This document shows, one piece after another, positions 12,485-21,758 of a DNA stretch of 64,000 bases (the stretch's first letter is position 1; each line of letters begins with the position of its first letter). The stretch is taken from assembly GCA_021792795.1 (NCBI GenBank), contig JAJYUB010000001.1, forward strand, positions 62,001-126,000, read 5' to 3'. Position numbers and translations under genes: made by a program. Source of the DNA: Acidobacteriota bacterium. GTDB taxonomy: Bacteria > Acidobacteriota > Terriglobia > Terriglobales > Acidobacteriaceae. The notes below the pieces were generated by a model. The model had not been told where the DNA came from. It saw only the letters and a list, made by a program, of their open reading frames with translations, and did no database searches.

Positions 12485-12530
12485 CAGAATGACTCATCCC
12501 CAAAATGATTGCGCCAACTGTAAATCCGCG
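12485..12530 (-). repeat. Bipartite post-stop repeat, copy 1
   Basis: Read on the minus strand, GCGGATTTACAG begins 1 nt after the TAA stop of the secretin gene and is followed 24 nt later by GTCATTCTG. The same two arms at the same spacing occur after the porin gene (copy 2) and, with a 23-nt spacer, after the symporter gene (copy 3). The spacers differ in sequence. This copy lacks the longer AGCGAAGAATCC extension seen in the others. Confidence 0.75.
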
Positions 12531-14531
12531 TTACTGCCCGGTATCTCCCTGGGGCAGGAACAGCATTTTAGAGGCTATTCGAGTGTGTGTAGCGTTGACG
12601 ATGTGTGGAGTGATGACAATCAAAAGCCTGCCCACGGTCAACTGAGTGGTAGGGCTGGCTGTCCATCCAAATCCAGGCAACTCACTCAGCCCTGGAATGC
12701 CGGACAAGGACGTCGATTCGGTGCTGCTTACCGCGCTGGTGACCAGCGCCGTGCCGCCATCGGGGATCTGGATGGTGGTGATGAAGTCGCGATTGTTGAT
12801 GATCGGCGAACCATTGACAGACGCTCCCGCCAACGAGGCCATGGTGACCTCCATCTGCATCTGCACGTCGTTGCTTTGCAGAATGCGGGGAAGCGCCTTG
12901 ACCGTCAGCCCCAGATCTACATACTGCACGGTCGGCGCCAAGGCCAGCGGGTTCGTACTGGCGGCGGCTGTCGCGCTCGGCCCCGCCAATAAACTTGCAA
13001 GGCTGGTGTTCCCAGTCGGCGTTTGCGTCCCGGCGGAATAGCTTTGCGTGACGATGGGGTAGCGCGATCCAATCATGACCGTCTGCTTTTGCAGGTCTCC
13101 GGCGCGCAGTTGGATGTGGTCGATCTCGCGCGTGTCGGAGATGTTCAGCGAGGCATTGGCGGTCGTGCTGCCGAACGAAAGACCGCTCAACGTCAGGCCG
13201 TTGCCAAAAAGCGCGAACGGCTGGTTCAGGACAGTCCCATTCACCAGCCCCAGTCCGACCAGAAGGGCCGCAATTCCGGCCAGATCTCCAGGATTCACCA
13301 ATCCGGAGGCAATCAATTGCGTAATCGTGCTCTGGTTGCTGCTGATGATGCTGGTCAATTGCGAAGTTACGTTGAACACGCTCAGTTGCTGCGGAAACGC
13401 GACCCCCAGGTCTTCCTGGCGTGAATCGTTCACCTGGTAGATGCGGACATCCAGCATCACTTCCGGCTTGTCCAGATACAGCGGCCCCAGGGTTGCATTG
13501 ATGGCCCGCAGCGTGTTTTCCGGAGCGCGAATACTCATCGTGCCCTGCTCCGCGTGGCTGGAAACCTGGCGCACCCCAAAGACATTTTTCACGATGTTGA
13601 CGGTGTTGACCATTTCCGTCTTGTCCAATCCAGGAAGAAAGACGGTTTCCAGCAGCAGCCGATCGAATTTTGTGCGGTTCTCTTTCGTGTCTTTGGCAAC
13701 CAGCACGTGCGTCGGATCCAAAGCGACCCAGAAAGTCCCCGTTGCCAGTGAGATAGCAGTGGATGCTTCGGCGAAGGTCGCATGGTCCAGGTCCATCTGG
13801 ATTTCCTTGGCAGGAACAGAGTCGTCCAGGATCGCGGTAATTCCATACGCGGAAAGGACCTTGTGCAGGATGTCCTGCGCATTGCCGCGAAGATGAAACG
13901 TGGATTGGATGGGAGCTGGGGCCAGTTCGACCAGGCCGGTGGAAAACTTCGGCATCGGCGCCGACTCAATGATCGCGGGCTCTTGTTCCGAATCCAGTGA
14001 CTGGATATGTTCGCGAACATACGGATTGTCAGGATCGAGGCTCAACGCCTGTTCCAGTTGCTGCTTCGCCGATGCGGTTTTGCCGGCTTGCCGATCCTGG
14101 CTGGCCGTCAGCAACAGTCCGCCCACCCATTGCTGCCGCGCCAGTTCGTACGCGGCCAGATAAGGGCCGTTGCCGGGGTCCAGCAGGTGGGCCTTGGCAA
14201 ACAGCGTCAGTGCCTGCGATGAATTCCGCGACCGCAGCGCGCGCGTGCCCTTACGAAAATACTCCCTCGCCTTGGCAACCTGTTGCGGGCTTGGCACTGG
14301 AACGGTAGCAGGCTCGTGGGCCGACGCGCCCGCGGTGGAGGCCGGCGCCCCTGTCGAGGAAGGGGTGTCCTCGGCGATGGTTTGCGGGACATAGGGAAAC
14401 ATCGCCAGCGACAGCGTCAGGCCGACAGCCGTCAGTTTTTTCTGCCAAGGGGAGGGCGTGACGAGTGAAGGCCGTGGCGATTTCCGCGCGCGATGCGCCA
14501 AGTTCATGGAAATTCGATTCCGCCGAGCCAT
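12531..14531 (-). CDS. Secretin (type II/III secretion-type outer-membrane channel) with N-terminal TPR region
   Basis: Outer-membrane secretin family protein, 666 residues from the ATG at 14531; ATG 14507 is an alternative, and neither has a strong ribosome site. A basic N-region and hydrophobic stretch (about 40-60) form a signal peptide. A TPR-like region lies at about 75-165. An STN/N0-like segment (FHLRGNAQDILHKVLSAYGITAILDD) and N1-like repeats follow. The secretin core (about 450-655) has VPDGG-like IPDGGTALVTS and the C-terminal LLIVITPHIV. No pilQ, gspE or other secretion genes adjoin, so the apparatus cannot be named. TPR-fused secretins of this kind are known in acidobacteria. A Fis-like regulator gene is directly upstream. 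Confidence 0.85.
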   Translation of the reverse strand: MARRNRISMNLAHRARKSPRPSLVTPSPWQKKLTAVGLTLSLAMFPYVPQTIAEDTPSSTGAPASTAGASAHEPATVPVPSPQQVAKAREYFRKGTRALRSRNSSQALTLFAKAHLLDPGNGPYLAAYELARQQWVGGLLLTASQDRQAGKTASAKQQLEQALSLDPDNPYVREHIQSLDSEQEPAIIESAPMPKFSTGLVELAPAPIQSTFHLRGNAQDILHKVLSAYGITAILDDSVPAKEIQMDLDHATFAEASTAISLATGTFWVALDPTHVLVAKDTKENRTKFDRLLLETVFLPGLDKTEMVNTVNIVKNVFGVRQVSSHAEQGTMSIRAPENTLRAINATLGPLYLDKPEVMLDVRIYQVNDSRQEDLGVAFPQQLSVFNVTSQLTSIISSNQSTITQLIASGLVNPGDLAGIAALLVGLGLVNGTVLNQPFALFGNGLTLSGLSFGSTTANASLNISDTREIDHIQLRAGDLQKQTVMIGSRYPIVTQSYSAGTQTPTGNTSLASLLAGPSATAAASTNPLALAPTVQYVDLGLTVKALPRILQSNDVQMQMEVTMASLAGASVNGSPIINNRDFITTIQIPDGGTALVTSAVSSTESTSLSGIPGLSELPGFGWTASPTTQLTVGRLLIVITPHIVNATHTRIASKMLFLPQGDTGQ

Positions 14532-14584
14532 GATCCAGGCCAGAGCATTTTTCCTGTAGGCGTCGAGTCGCCAAGGCTGCCGAC

Positions 14585-14610
14585 GCAGCCGTCCTTCAAG
14601 GGGCGGCTGC
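14585..14610. other. Hairpin upstream of the secretin gene
   Basis: GCAGCCG (14585-14591) and CGGCTGC (14604-14610) form a perfect 7-bp stem around a loop containing CCTTCAAGG, itself a small palindrome. It sits in the leader between the Fis-like gene and the secretin gene. It could be regulatory or a decayed repeat; no T-run follows on either strand. Confidence 0.35.
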
Positions 14611-14758
14611 ACTTGAATCGGTCTCCGCCCTATCCATGAACAGGAAACATGCGTCCAGCGTGGGACGCAACTCAAGAGTGTGTTGTGGAGGAAACGGTGC
14701 TGCGTTAAATGGTCCTTTGCCACGCGCCAATACACTGCCTTACCCCAAAGAAGGGTCG

Positions 14759-15043
14759 CTACCTCGAGCGTATCAGTTGCACTGCGGGAAGAACAGCGTG
14801 CTCCCCGCGAGGCGGACGCTTCAGTCCCAGCTTGATCTGGACGGGATCGAGTTCCAATTCCGCCAATGTGCGGCTCAACGTATTGCGGTGTACCCCGAGT
14901 TCTCGCGCAGCCTTGCACTGGTTGCCTTTATTGTTGCGCAGCACTTCCTGGATGTAACGGCGGCGAAACTCGCGGACAGCCTCTTCGTAGGTGATGCCAC
15001 TGGCGTACATCTGTACGACAAGATTATCCAATTCGCGTTTCAC
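14759..15043 (-). CDS. Fis-family helix-turn-helix protein
   Basis: Small DNA-binding protein of 94 residues made essentially of a Fis-type (HTH_8) domain: YIQEVLRNNKGNQCKAARELGVHRNTLSRTLAELEL at about 30-65. This is the C-terminal DNA-binding module of NtrC-type activators without the AAA domain. It starts at GTG 15043, with GAGG 7 nt upstream. A conserved position beside cvpA and upstream of the secretin suggests a local regulator, but no target can be read from the sequence. Confidence 0.85.
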   Translation of the reverse strand: MKRELDNLVVQMYASGITYEEAVREFRRRYIQEVLRNNKGNQCKAARELGVHRNTLSRTLAELELDPVQIKLGLKRPPRGEHAVLPAVQLIRSR

Positions 15044-15133
15044 TTGACGACCTCTCTGACCCGGCTTGCAAAATCTGCGGCAGTGAATGGCTCTGATTGC
15101 GGAGAAAATGTTTCAAAAAGTCTACTCAATGTT

Positions 15134-15688
15134 CTAACGTGTGGCTGGGGGAGGATGCAAGTGGAATTGGATCCATTCTGGACCTTGCTTGATGATGGCC
15201 ACTCCCTCTCGAATCCTGTGTTGCAATTCTGCAGGCGCCCCGGCGGAGAAGTCGTTGGCCGCGGACAGAAAGTAAGGCGCCAGCTTCGATCCGTTCAGCC
15301 ATGTCTTCCGCGGCATAAAGGCGGCAATTGCAATGATAGCAACGACCACCAGAAAACAGCCGCGAATCACTCCAAAAATCGCCCCCAGCAGGCTATCCAG
15401 CCCGCCAAGTCCAGCCGCGTGCGCCACTTTGGAAATGGCCCGCCCGATGAGGCCGATGACCAGCATGACGCCCAGCGCAATCAACAGAAACGCCAGGACG
15501 TCCGCAACGCCCGCGGAGTGAATCGCGTGCGACAACGGCGCTGCCAACAGGCCGTAGGTCCAGAAGGCAAGCCACAGGCCCAGAACCAGGGCGGCCAGCG
15601 AGACGACCTCCAGAACGAGCCCTTGCGATGCTGCCATGATGGCCGACAGAACAATGACAACGACAATGGACCAATCGAAAAGTGTCAT
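15134..15688 (-). CDS. cvpA: CvpA family membrane protein
   Basis: Inner-membrane protein of 184 residues with four predicted helices (about 5-25, 30-50, 63-85 and 104-125) and a C-terminal cytoplasmic or amphipathic tail. The opening MTLFDWSIVVVIVLSAIMAASQGLVLEV and the GLLDSLLGAIFG-like block (LGGLDSLLGAIFGVIRG) are typical of the CvpA/colicin V production family. Its molecular role is poorly defined; it is linked to envelope stress. It follows purC by 113 nt on the same strand, echoing the cvpA-purF association of proteobacteria. Confidence 0.88.
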   Translation of the reverse strand: MTLFDWSIVVVIVLSAIMAASQGLVLEVVSLAALVLGLWLAFWTYGLLAAPLSHAIHSAGVADVLAFLLIALGVMLVIGLIGRAISKVAHAAGLGGLDSLLGAIFGVIRGCFLVVVAIIAIAAFMPRKTWLNGSKLAPYFLSAANDFSAGAPAELQHRIREGVAIIKQGPEWIQFHLHPPPATR

Positions 15689-15801
15689 ATCGGCCGAAAT
15701 CGGCTCTCCCTAAACGCGATGGAGGGTCAAAGGAATTCTAGCAGTCTTGTTACCACTGCGCGTAGGTGCAAGATACATACGGCAATGGGAAGAGGGCCGG
15801 G

Positions 15802-16698
15802 CTAGTGCAGCGAATTGCGCCCGGTGATGCGGCGAAACGCTTCCAGGTACTTTTCCTGTGTTCGTGCCACCACATTGTCAGGCAACGCTGGGGCCGGGGC
15901 CTGCTTGTTCCAGTGGCTCTCTACTAAATAGTCGCGCACGAACTGCTTGTCAAAAGAAATCTGCGGGCCGCCGGGTTGGTAGCTGCTCTTCCACCAATAG
16001 CGCGAGGAATCCGGCGTCAAAACTTCATCTGCCAGCAGCACCCCCTGGGTCGTGCGGCCAAACTCGAATTTGGTGTCGGCAAGAATCATGTCCTGGCCGG
16101 CAACGTGGCGGGAGGCGCGGTCATAGATCATCAGGCTCAGGTCGCGCAGCAATTCCGCATTTGTCTGCCCGATGCGACATCCCATCTCTTCCATCGAAAT
16201 GTTCATGTCGTGCTCGCCCGCGGGCGCCTTGGTCGCCGGAGTGAAGATCGGTTCCGGCAAGCGGTCCGACTCTACCAGGCCCGACGGCAGGGCAATGCCG
16301 CACACGCGGCCAGTCTCCTGATAGTCCTTCCATGCCGAACCCGTAAGATAGCCGCGGACCACGCACTCGATGGGGAATATCTCTGCCGGCTTCACCAGCA
16401 TCGAACGAAAATGCAACATCTGCCGATACGGCTGCAGGGCCTCCGGATACAAGTTGACATCGGCGGTGATCAGATGGGTCGGTACCAGGTCAGACAGCAG
16501 ACGGAACCAGAACAGGGAAATCTGGGTAAGAATTTTCCCTTTGTCCGGGATGCCGGTTGCCAAAATGTGGTCGAAGGCGGAGATTCGGTCGGTGGCGATC
16601 AATAACAACTCGTCGCCCACAGCGTAAATATCTCTGACCTTCCCGCGTGCATGCAGCTTCAGAGTTGGAAGGTCGGCTTGGAGAAGTGCTTCTGGCAT
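15802..16698 (-). CDS. purC: Phosphoribosylaminoimidazole-succinocarboxamide synthase (SAICAR synthetase)
   Basis: Ligates aspartate to CAIR in de novo purine synthesis. 298 residues from the ATG at 16698; the frame stays open 44 codons further upstream but that stretch lacks family similarity. Visible family blocks are LHARGKVRDIYAVGDELLLIATDRISAFD at the N-terminus, IECVVRGYLTGSAWKDY, the ATP/Mg region LILADTKFEFG-like (MILADTKFEFGR) and DEVLTPDSSRYW. The length matches the yeast/plant-like longer PurC form. It lies between smc (upstream, 100 nt) and cvpA on the same strand. Confidence 0.97.
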   Translation of the reverse strand: MPEALLQADLPTLKLHARGKVRDIYAVGDELLLIATDRISAFDHILATGIPDKGKILTQISLFWFRLLSDLVPTHLITADVNLYPEALQPYRQMLHFRSMLVKPAEIFPIECVVRGYLTGSAWKDYQETGRVCGIALPSGLVESDRLPEPIFTPATKAPAGEHDMNISMEEMGCRIGQTNAELLRDLSLMIYDRASRHVAGQDMILADTKFEFGRTTQGVLLADEVLTPDSSRYWWKSSYQPGGPQISFDKQFVRDYLVESHWNKQAPAPALPDNVVARTQEKYLEAFRRITGRNSLH

Positions 16699-16798
16699 AC
16701 CCTTGGGCCTTTCATGCGAATGCGTCTCTGGATAGCAGCTTACAACGCCGGATGCGTTCAGGCACGATTTGCTTGCATAAGGATAGTACTTCGGGGTC

Positions 16799-19700
16799 TC
16801 AGGCGGAGGCCCTCTCCAGCGTGCGATCATGGCCCAGGCGTACCGAAACGATCTTCGAGACGCCGGGCTCCTGCATGGTCACGCCGAAGATGGCATCGGC
16901 TGCCTGCATCATTCGCTTGCTGTGTGTAATCACAATGAAGTGCGTATGCGCGCTCATTTTTTTCAGCATGTTCGCCAGCCGACCTACGTTCGATTCATCC
17001 AGCGCCGCATCCACCTCGTCCAGTACGCAAAAGGGGCTGGGCTGAAACTGGAAAATCGCCATCAGCAGCGACAAGGCTGTCAGCGCCTTTTCTCCGCCGG
17101 AGAGCAGGAGGATGTTCTGCAATTTTTTTCCCGGAGGAGAAGCGATGATGTCGACGCCGCTTTCATCGGAGTTATCCTGGTCCGTAAGTTTCATGAATGC
17201 CTGACCCCCGCCGAACAGATGGGTAAACGCCGCCGAGAAATTCTCATTGATGGCCGCGAAGGCCTCTTCAAACTTGCTGCGCAGGACCACTTCAATTTCA
17301 CGAATGCTGTTCTGCGTATTTTCGATCGAGTCGATCAGGTCCTTGCGCTGCGTTTCCAGGAACGCATGGCGTTCGGACGCTTCCTTGTATTCGTCCAGCG
17401 CCATCATGTTCACCGGCCCCATCGATTCCAGCTTCTGCTTGATGCCGCGGCAGGCTTCCTCTTCCGACGCCAGGGGTTCGGCTTCCAGACGGATCAGCGC
17501 TTCATCCGCGCGCAATTCATCCGCAGGCATGGAAAGGTCCTGCATGCAGGTCTCTTCCAGATGCGCCAGGTCAGAGGACAGGCGTGCGGCCCGCGCGGCG
17601 GCCTCACTGCGGCGGTCGCGGAATGCTTCCAACTCGACACGCAAAGCGCGTACTTGCTGCTCCACCTCGGCCGCTTGCTGGCGAAGTGCCGCCGACTGTT
17701 GCGCCAATTCTTCAGCCTGTTGCCGCGCCGTCGTTCGCGTTGTTTCCAGTTCCTGGCTGCGAAGCTGTAACCGCTCTTGCTCCAGCACGCGCTGCTTCTG
17801 CTCTGTATCGCCGGACGCAATCATCTGCTCCAGTTGACGCACCCGCTGATCGAGTCCCCCCACCATGCGATCCAGCCGCTCGGCAGAGTTGACCGCGCCG
17901 CGTCTGCGCTCTTCCAGGCCCGCCAACTCGATGGAGGCCGCGGACATCTGCTCCTGCGCCGCATCGCGCGTCAGCCGAAGGGTTTCCAGCGAACCCTGCG
18001 CTTGGTTCAATTGCTGTTCAAATTGAAGACGCTGCTGCTCGTGCCGTTCGACTTCCTCGCGCCGTTGCGTAAGCCACTCAGTTTTTTCGGCCTGTGCGGC
18101 GGTATTGCGCTCCGCCTGCAGCGTCCACTCACTCAAGCGCCGTTCCAGGCGCCCGACTTCGGCTTCCAGTTGCCGCAAGGCAGCGCCGCTGTGGGCGGAT
18201 TCCTGCTCAGCCTTGCGCCGCTCGGCAGACTTGACTTCAATCTGCTGCGAAAGTTCCGCCACCATGTGGGCCAGCTTGGCCGTTTCCATCTCCGCGGCGG
18301 CCAGAGATTCTTCCACCCCCGTCAGCGATTGCTGCGTGCTGCGCAATTCACGCTTCAGCGCCAGCGGGCCTTCCACGCTCGGTTTGCCGCCGGTCACGGT
18401 GACATTGTGAAAGCATTCCCCGTTCGGCGAGAGGAAAAACGCTTCCGGATTTTCCAGCGCCAGCGACTTTCCGACTTCGGAGTTCGGCACCACGTAGCCG
18501 TGCCGCAGCTTGGGCAGAATCACTTCCAGCGAACTGCCGAAACCATCCAGCACGCGAATGCAATCTCTCAACCGCACCACGCCATCGCGAGCTTCGCTCA
18601 GGGGCGTCACAACACCCGGCGCAAATGAAAACTTCGCCTGCGAGTCATCCGGATGCACCAGGAACGTCGCGCGGCCATCGACGTCCGTCTTCAGCACGCG
18701 CATGCCTTCCTGCGCGTCATTCCAGCTTTTCACCACGATGAAATTCAGTTCGTCGCGCAGAAATTCATCTACCACCGTTTCATATTTATCGGAAACTTCG
18801 ACGAAATCCGCCAGCACGCCGACCGGCGCGTGGCCGCCCTCCATGGTGTTGGCGCGCAATAACTGGCGAACCGTGTCTGTCGAGTAGCTGTGTTCGCGAA
18901 TCAGGGATTCCAGCGAATTGCTGCGCCCCTGCAGCGTCGCTTGCTCGGCGCGCAGCTGGTCCGCCTGCCGGCGAGAGGCGGCTTCCTCGGTGCGCTGGGT
19001 TTCCAGTTCGGCGCGCAAGGCCGTTAACTCGGCTTCTGCGTCCTGCAGTGCAGTGCTGGCGGAGGCAAAGTTCAGGGAAACCTGTCCTCGCTCGATGCCA
19101 AGTTTTTCCAGTTCGCCGTAAACGCCCGCGCGCTCGGTCGCCAGTCGTTCCGCTTCCCGTTGGTAGCCCTCAAGGCTGGCTTCCCCTTGGCTGATCTGGT
19201 TGCGCACCTGGTTGGCCTGCGTCATCCAGTGCAGCATCTGGCGGCGAGAGGTTTCCATGCGCTCGTTCACAGACGCCAATTCGGTGGTCGCTGACTGAAA
19301 CGCATTCTGACGCGCCTGCATGTCTTGCCGTGCCAGATCGACGGCCTGCTGCGCCTGCGCTAAAAACGCCTGTTGCTGCGTGCGCTCCGCTTCCAGCCCC
19401 GTCAGTTGCTGCTGCGTTTGCCCCATCTCCGCCTGCGCGGCCTGCAGTCGCAGCGTCAGGTCCGCGGCGCGGTCTTCATTGGCTTTCAAGTGTCCCAGCG
19501 TTCGTTCCAGCTCGATAGAGGCATTGTTGGCGTTGGTCGCGGCGTCGCGTGCCTGCTGTTCCCGCGTGTAGCCTTCGGCAACGGCAACCGCCCGCTGCTG
19601 ATCGACCGAGGCAATGGTTTCGGTAAGCGCATCGATCTCAGCCGTCAACTGCGCCAGTTCCGTCGCAACGGAGACCGTCGCCGCATCGGTCAGCGAAATC

Positions 19701-20656
19701 CTGGTCGCAATCGCCACCCGCAGCCTTTGGCGAAGCTCGTCGCGCAACGCGCCGTAACGTTCCGCCTTGGACGCCTGGCGTTTCAGCGAATTCATCTGGC
19801 GCGCCACTTCATCGAAAATGTCATTCACGCGCGCCAGATTTTGCTTCGCCTGCTCCAGCCGCAACTCCGCCAGGTGCTTCTTCGTTTTGAAGCGCGTGGT
19901 CCCGGCAGCTTCTTCGATAATGGCCCGGCGCTCGTGCGGTTTGCTGCTCAACAACTGCCCAATGCGCTCCTGCCCGATGATTCCGTAAGAGTCCGAACTG
20001 AGTCCCGTGCCCATCAGCACATCGTGGATGTCGCGCAGACGGCAAAGCTTTCCGTTCAGCAGATATTCGCTTTCCCCGGTGCGGAAAAGACGTCGCGAAA
20101 TGATGATTTCTCCATCCTGCGCGTGGTTCCGTTGAAATTTACGCCGGCGAATCTTCAGCACCACCGCGCTCGCATCCACAGTAGTCTCGGCTTCGTGGTC
20201 CCCAGGGTGACCCACATCTCGTTTCTGAGATGCGGGTTCCGTGTCCGCTTCTTCGATCACCTGGCCCGGCTGCAGTTCCGCGATGATCTCTTCCGTCTCC
20301 TGCGCGGCCTGCGAGCGCGCCGCCGCCTCGTCCCAATCGTCTTCCACCATCTCTGGCCCGCGATGAATGCTCGCCGGCTGATACACCTCCGGATCGATCA
20401 GGACCAGCGAAACCTCGGCCATGCCGGTCGGTTTCCGCTCCCGCGTACCGGAGAAGATAACGTCCTCCATCTTGATGCCGCGCAGGTCCTTCGCCGACTG
20501 CTCGCCCAATACCCAGCTGATCGCATCGGAAATATTGGATTTGCCGCACCCGTTGGGGCCTACAATCGCAGTAACGCCGTTGCTGTCGAGCAACACTTCC
20601 GTGCGATCGCAGAAGGACTTGAAGCCGAGAATATGTATGCGCTTAAGTTCGAGCAA
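16799..20656 (-). CDS. smc: Chromosome segregation protein SMC with an acidic head insertion
   Basis: ATP-driven chromosome-organising protein, 1285 residues. The head begins MLELKRIHILGFKSF with Walker A GPNGCGKSN at 33-41. Two long coiled coils flank the hinge (about 540-690, with GVLADFVEVSDKYE). The C-terminal head has the ABC signature LLSGGEKALTALSLL and Walker B FCVLDEVDAALDESN. About 90 extra residues (about 90-182) interrupt the N-terminal head before DGEIIISRRLFRTGESEYLLNGK, where most SMCs have a short turn. The insert is acidic, and residues 141-149 are encoded by a palindromic repeat (20211-20236). scpA and scpB are not adjacent. It is the first gene of a run smc-purC-cvpA-fis-secretin. 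Confidence 0.97.
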   Translation of the reverse strand: MLELKRIHILGFKSFCDRTEVLLDSNGVTAIVGPNGCGKSNISDAISWVLGEQSAKDLRGIKMEDVIFSGTRERKPTGMAEVSLVLIDPEVYQPASIHRGPEMVEDDWDEAAARSQAAQETEEIIAELQPGQVIEEADTEPASQKRDVGHPGDHEAETTVDASAVVLKIRRRKFQRNHAQDGEIIISRRLFRTGESEYLLNGKLCRLRDIHDVLMGTGLSSDSYGIIGQERIGQLLSSKPHERRAIIEEAAGTTRFKTKKHLAELRLEQAKQNLARVNDIFDEVARQMNSLKRQASKAERYGALRDELRQRLRVAIATRISLTDAATVSVATELAQLTAEIDALTETIASVDQQRAVAVAEGYTREQQARDAATNANNASIELERTLGHLKANEDRAADLTLRLQAAQAEMGQTQQQLTGLEAERTQQQAFLAQAQQAVDLARQDMQARQNAFQSATTELASVNERMETSRRQMLHWMTQANQVRNQISQGEASLEGYQREAERLATERAGVYGELEKLGIERGQVSLNFASASTALQDAEAELTALRAELETQRTEEAASRRQADQLRAEQATLQGRSNSLESLIREHSYSTDTVRQLLRANTMEGGHAPVGVLADFVEVSDKYETVVDEFLRDELNFIVVKSWNDAQEGMRVLKTDVDGRATFLVHPDDSQAKFSFAPGVVTPLSEARDGVVRLRDCIRVLDGFGSSLEVILPKLRHGYVVPNSEVGKSLALENPEAFFLSPNGECFHNVTVTGGKPSVEGPLALKRELRSTQQSLTGVEESLAAAEMETAKLAHMVAELSQQIEVKSAERRKAEQESAHSGAALRQLEAEVGRLERRLSEWTLQAERNTAAQAEKTEWLTQRREEVERHEQQRLQFEQQLNQAQGSLETLRLTRDAAQEQMSAASIELAGLEERRRGAVNSAERLDRMVGGLDQRVRQLEQMIASGDTEQKQRVLEQERLQLRSQELETTRTTARQQAEELAQQSAALRQQAAEVEQQVRALRVELEAFRDRRSEAAARAARLSSDLAHLEETCMQDLSMPADELRADEALIRLEAEPLASEEEACRGIKQKLESMGPVNMMALDEYKEASERHAFLETQRKDLIDSIENTQNSIREIEVVLRSKFEEAFAAINENFSAAFTHLFGGGQAFMKLTDQDNSDESGVDIIASPPGKKLQNILLLSGGEKALTALSLLMAIFQFQPSPFCVLDEVDAALDESNVGRLANMLKKMSAHTHFIVITHSKRMMQAADAIFGVTMQEPGVSKIVSVRLGHDRTLERASA
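20211..20236. repeat. 26-nt hairpin repeat inside smc
   Basis: CCCACATCTC and GAGATGCGGG pair (one mismatch) around GTTTCT: a 10-6-10 palindrome of the same design as those at 38735 and 46849 (consensus CCCA-NN-TCTC, N6, GAGA-NN-NGGG). Here it lies inside the smc reading frame and encodes part of the acidic insertion, keeping the frame open. Confidence 0.65.
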
Positions 20657-20867
20657 TCGACACCCCTGGGAGACAGCGTTGCGGCGGCCTGAAACTAGCC
20701 TGCCGATGGCTCCACTTTAGTCCTGCCAAGGCCTCGGGTCAATATAAGATACAGCGGGTTGTGGATAAGAAGTCCAGAACCCAAGCTGTTGTGTGTGCAG
20801 TGGAATCAGGCCCTAGAAATCGGTAGATCTCCGCCCACGAATCCTCGCCCATCCAACTCCCAAAATC

Positions 20868-21596
20868 CTACTTTTTCAGTGTCGGTCGTATCTGCACTTC
20901 GCTGATGAAGGATTCGGCGGCCTGCGTTGCCAGCAACGCGACAATGTTGGCAATGTCGGCCGGCGCAATCGCTCCCAGAGCGGATTTCTGGCTGGACTGT
21001 CCCGAGCCGAATTCCGTCCGCACCGTCCCCGGCGCGACCAGCGACACTCGCACCTGATGCTGCCGCAACTCCTCGGCGGCGGAAACCATCATGCCATTCA
21101 ATCCCCATTTTGTCGCCGCATAGGCGGCCCCGTTAGGCACGGGATTCTTCCCCGCCAGGGAGGACATGTTGATGATGTGGCCTCGCTGGGCCGCAATCAT
21201 GGCGGGCGCAAATGCGCGCAGCAGCAAATACGGCGCCCGCAGGTTGATGGCAAACAGGTGGTCCAAGGTTTCGGGTGGCGTCTCGTGCAGCGGCCCTTGA
21301 AACCAGCCCACGCCCCCATTGTTGACAAGAATGTCGCAGCGTCCGTGGGCTTCCAATACGCGCCGCGCAAAACTTTCGATCTGCGCCGGCTGCGTCAGAT
21401 CGCACAGGTGAGACTCAGCAAGGCCGCCCTCCGCCTGAATCTCGGCGACGACTTTGCTGAGTTGGTCCTGGTCCCTCGCTGTCAAGACAACGTGTGCGCC
21501 TAGCGAAGCAAGCTTGTGCGCGATCGCGGCGCCTATTCCGCGGCTGGCGCCGGTGACAACCGCAATTTGTCCGGCAAGCATGGAAGGGTGTTCCAC
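20868..21596 (-). CDS. Short-chain dehydrogenase/reductase
   Basis: NAD(P)-dependent oxidoreductase of 242 residues with a Rossmann fold. The cofactor motif TGASRGIG is at about 16-23, NNGG near 90, the catalytic serine in NMSSLAGK near 142 and the YxxxK pair in YAATK near 158-162. The GTG start at 21596 has AGGAG 7-8 nt upstream; ATG 21581 is the alternative. The sequence resembles the 3-oxoacyl-ACP reductase (FabG)-like branch, but no fatty-acid genes adjoin, so the substrate is unknown. A 34-residue membrane peptide may be encoded directly upstream. Confidence 0.92.
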   Translation of the reverse strand: MEHPSMLAGQIAVVTGASRGIGAAIAHKLASLGAHVVLTARDQDQLSKVVAEIQAEGGLAESHLCDLTQPAQIESFARRVLEAHGRCDILVNNGGVGWFQGPLHETPPETLDHLFAINLRAPYLLLRAFAPAMIAAQRGHIINMSSLAGKNPVPNGAAYAATKWGLNGMMVSAAEELRQHQVRVSLVAPGTVRTEFGSGQSSQKSALGAIAPADIANIVALLATQAAESFISEVQIRPTLKK

Positions 21597-21653
21597 TGTT
21601 TTGCTCCTCGCAGGGGTCGATGCTGTGCGATAGACGCGCCTCCGTCCGGACCG

Positions 21654-21758
21654 TCAACCGAAAATTCTCCCGATCAACCACAACGCCGCCAGCAGCGTCA
21701 GCGCCAGGCCAAGGGCCAGCAACCGCAAATTTCCGAGCTTTTCAGGCCAATGTTTCAT
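21654..21758 (-). CDS. Possible 34-residue single-helix membrane peptide
   Basis: An open frame of 34 codons begins at ATG 21758, MKHWPEKLGNLRLLALGL, and continues as one hydrophobic helix ending in RIFG. AGGAGG lies about 12 nt upstream, slightly far. The composition (a Lys/Arg-flanked hydrophobic core) is what a small membrane peptide would show. The frame closes 57 nt before the SDR start on the same strand, so the two could share a transcript. I know no homologue; it may be spurious. Confidence 0.4.
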   Translation of the reverse strand: MKHWPEKLGNLRLLALGLALTLLAALWLIGRIFG

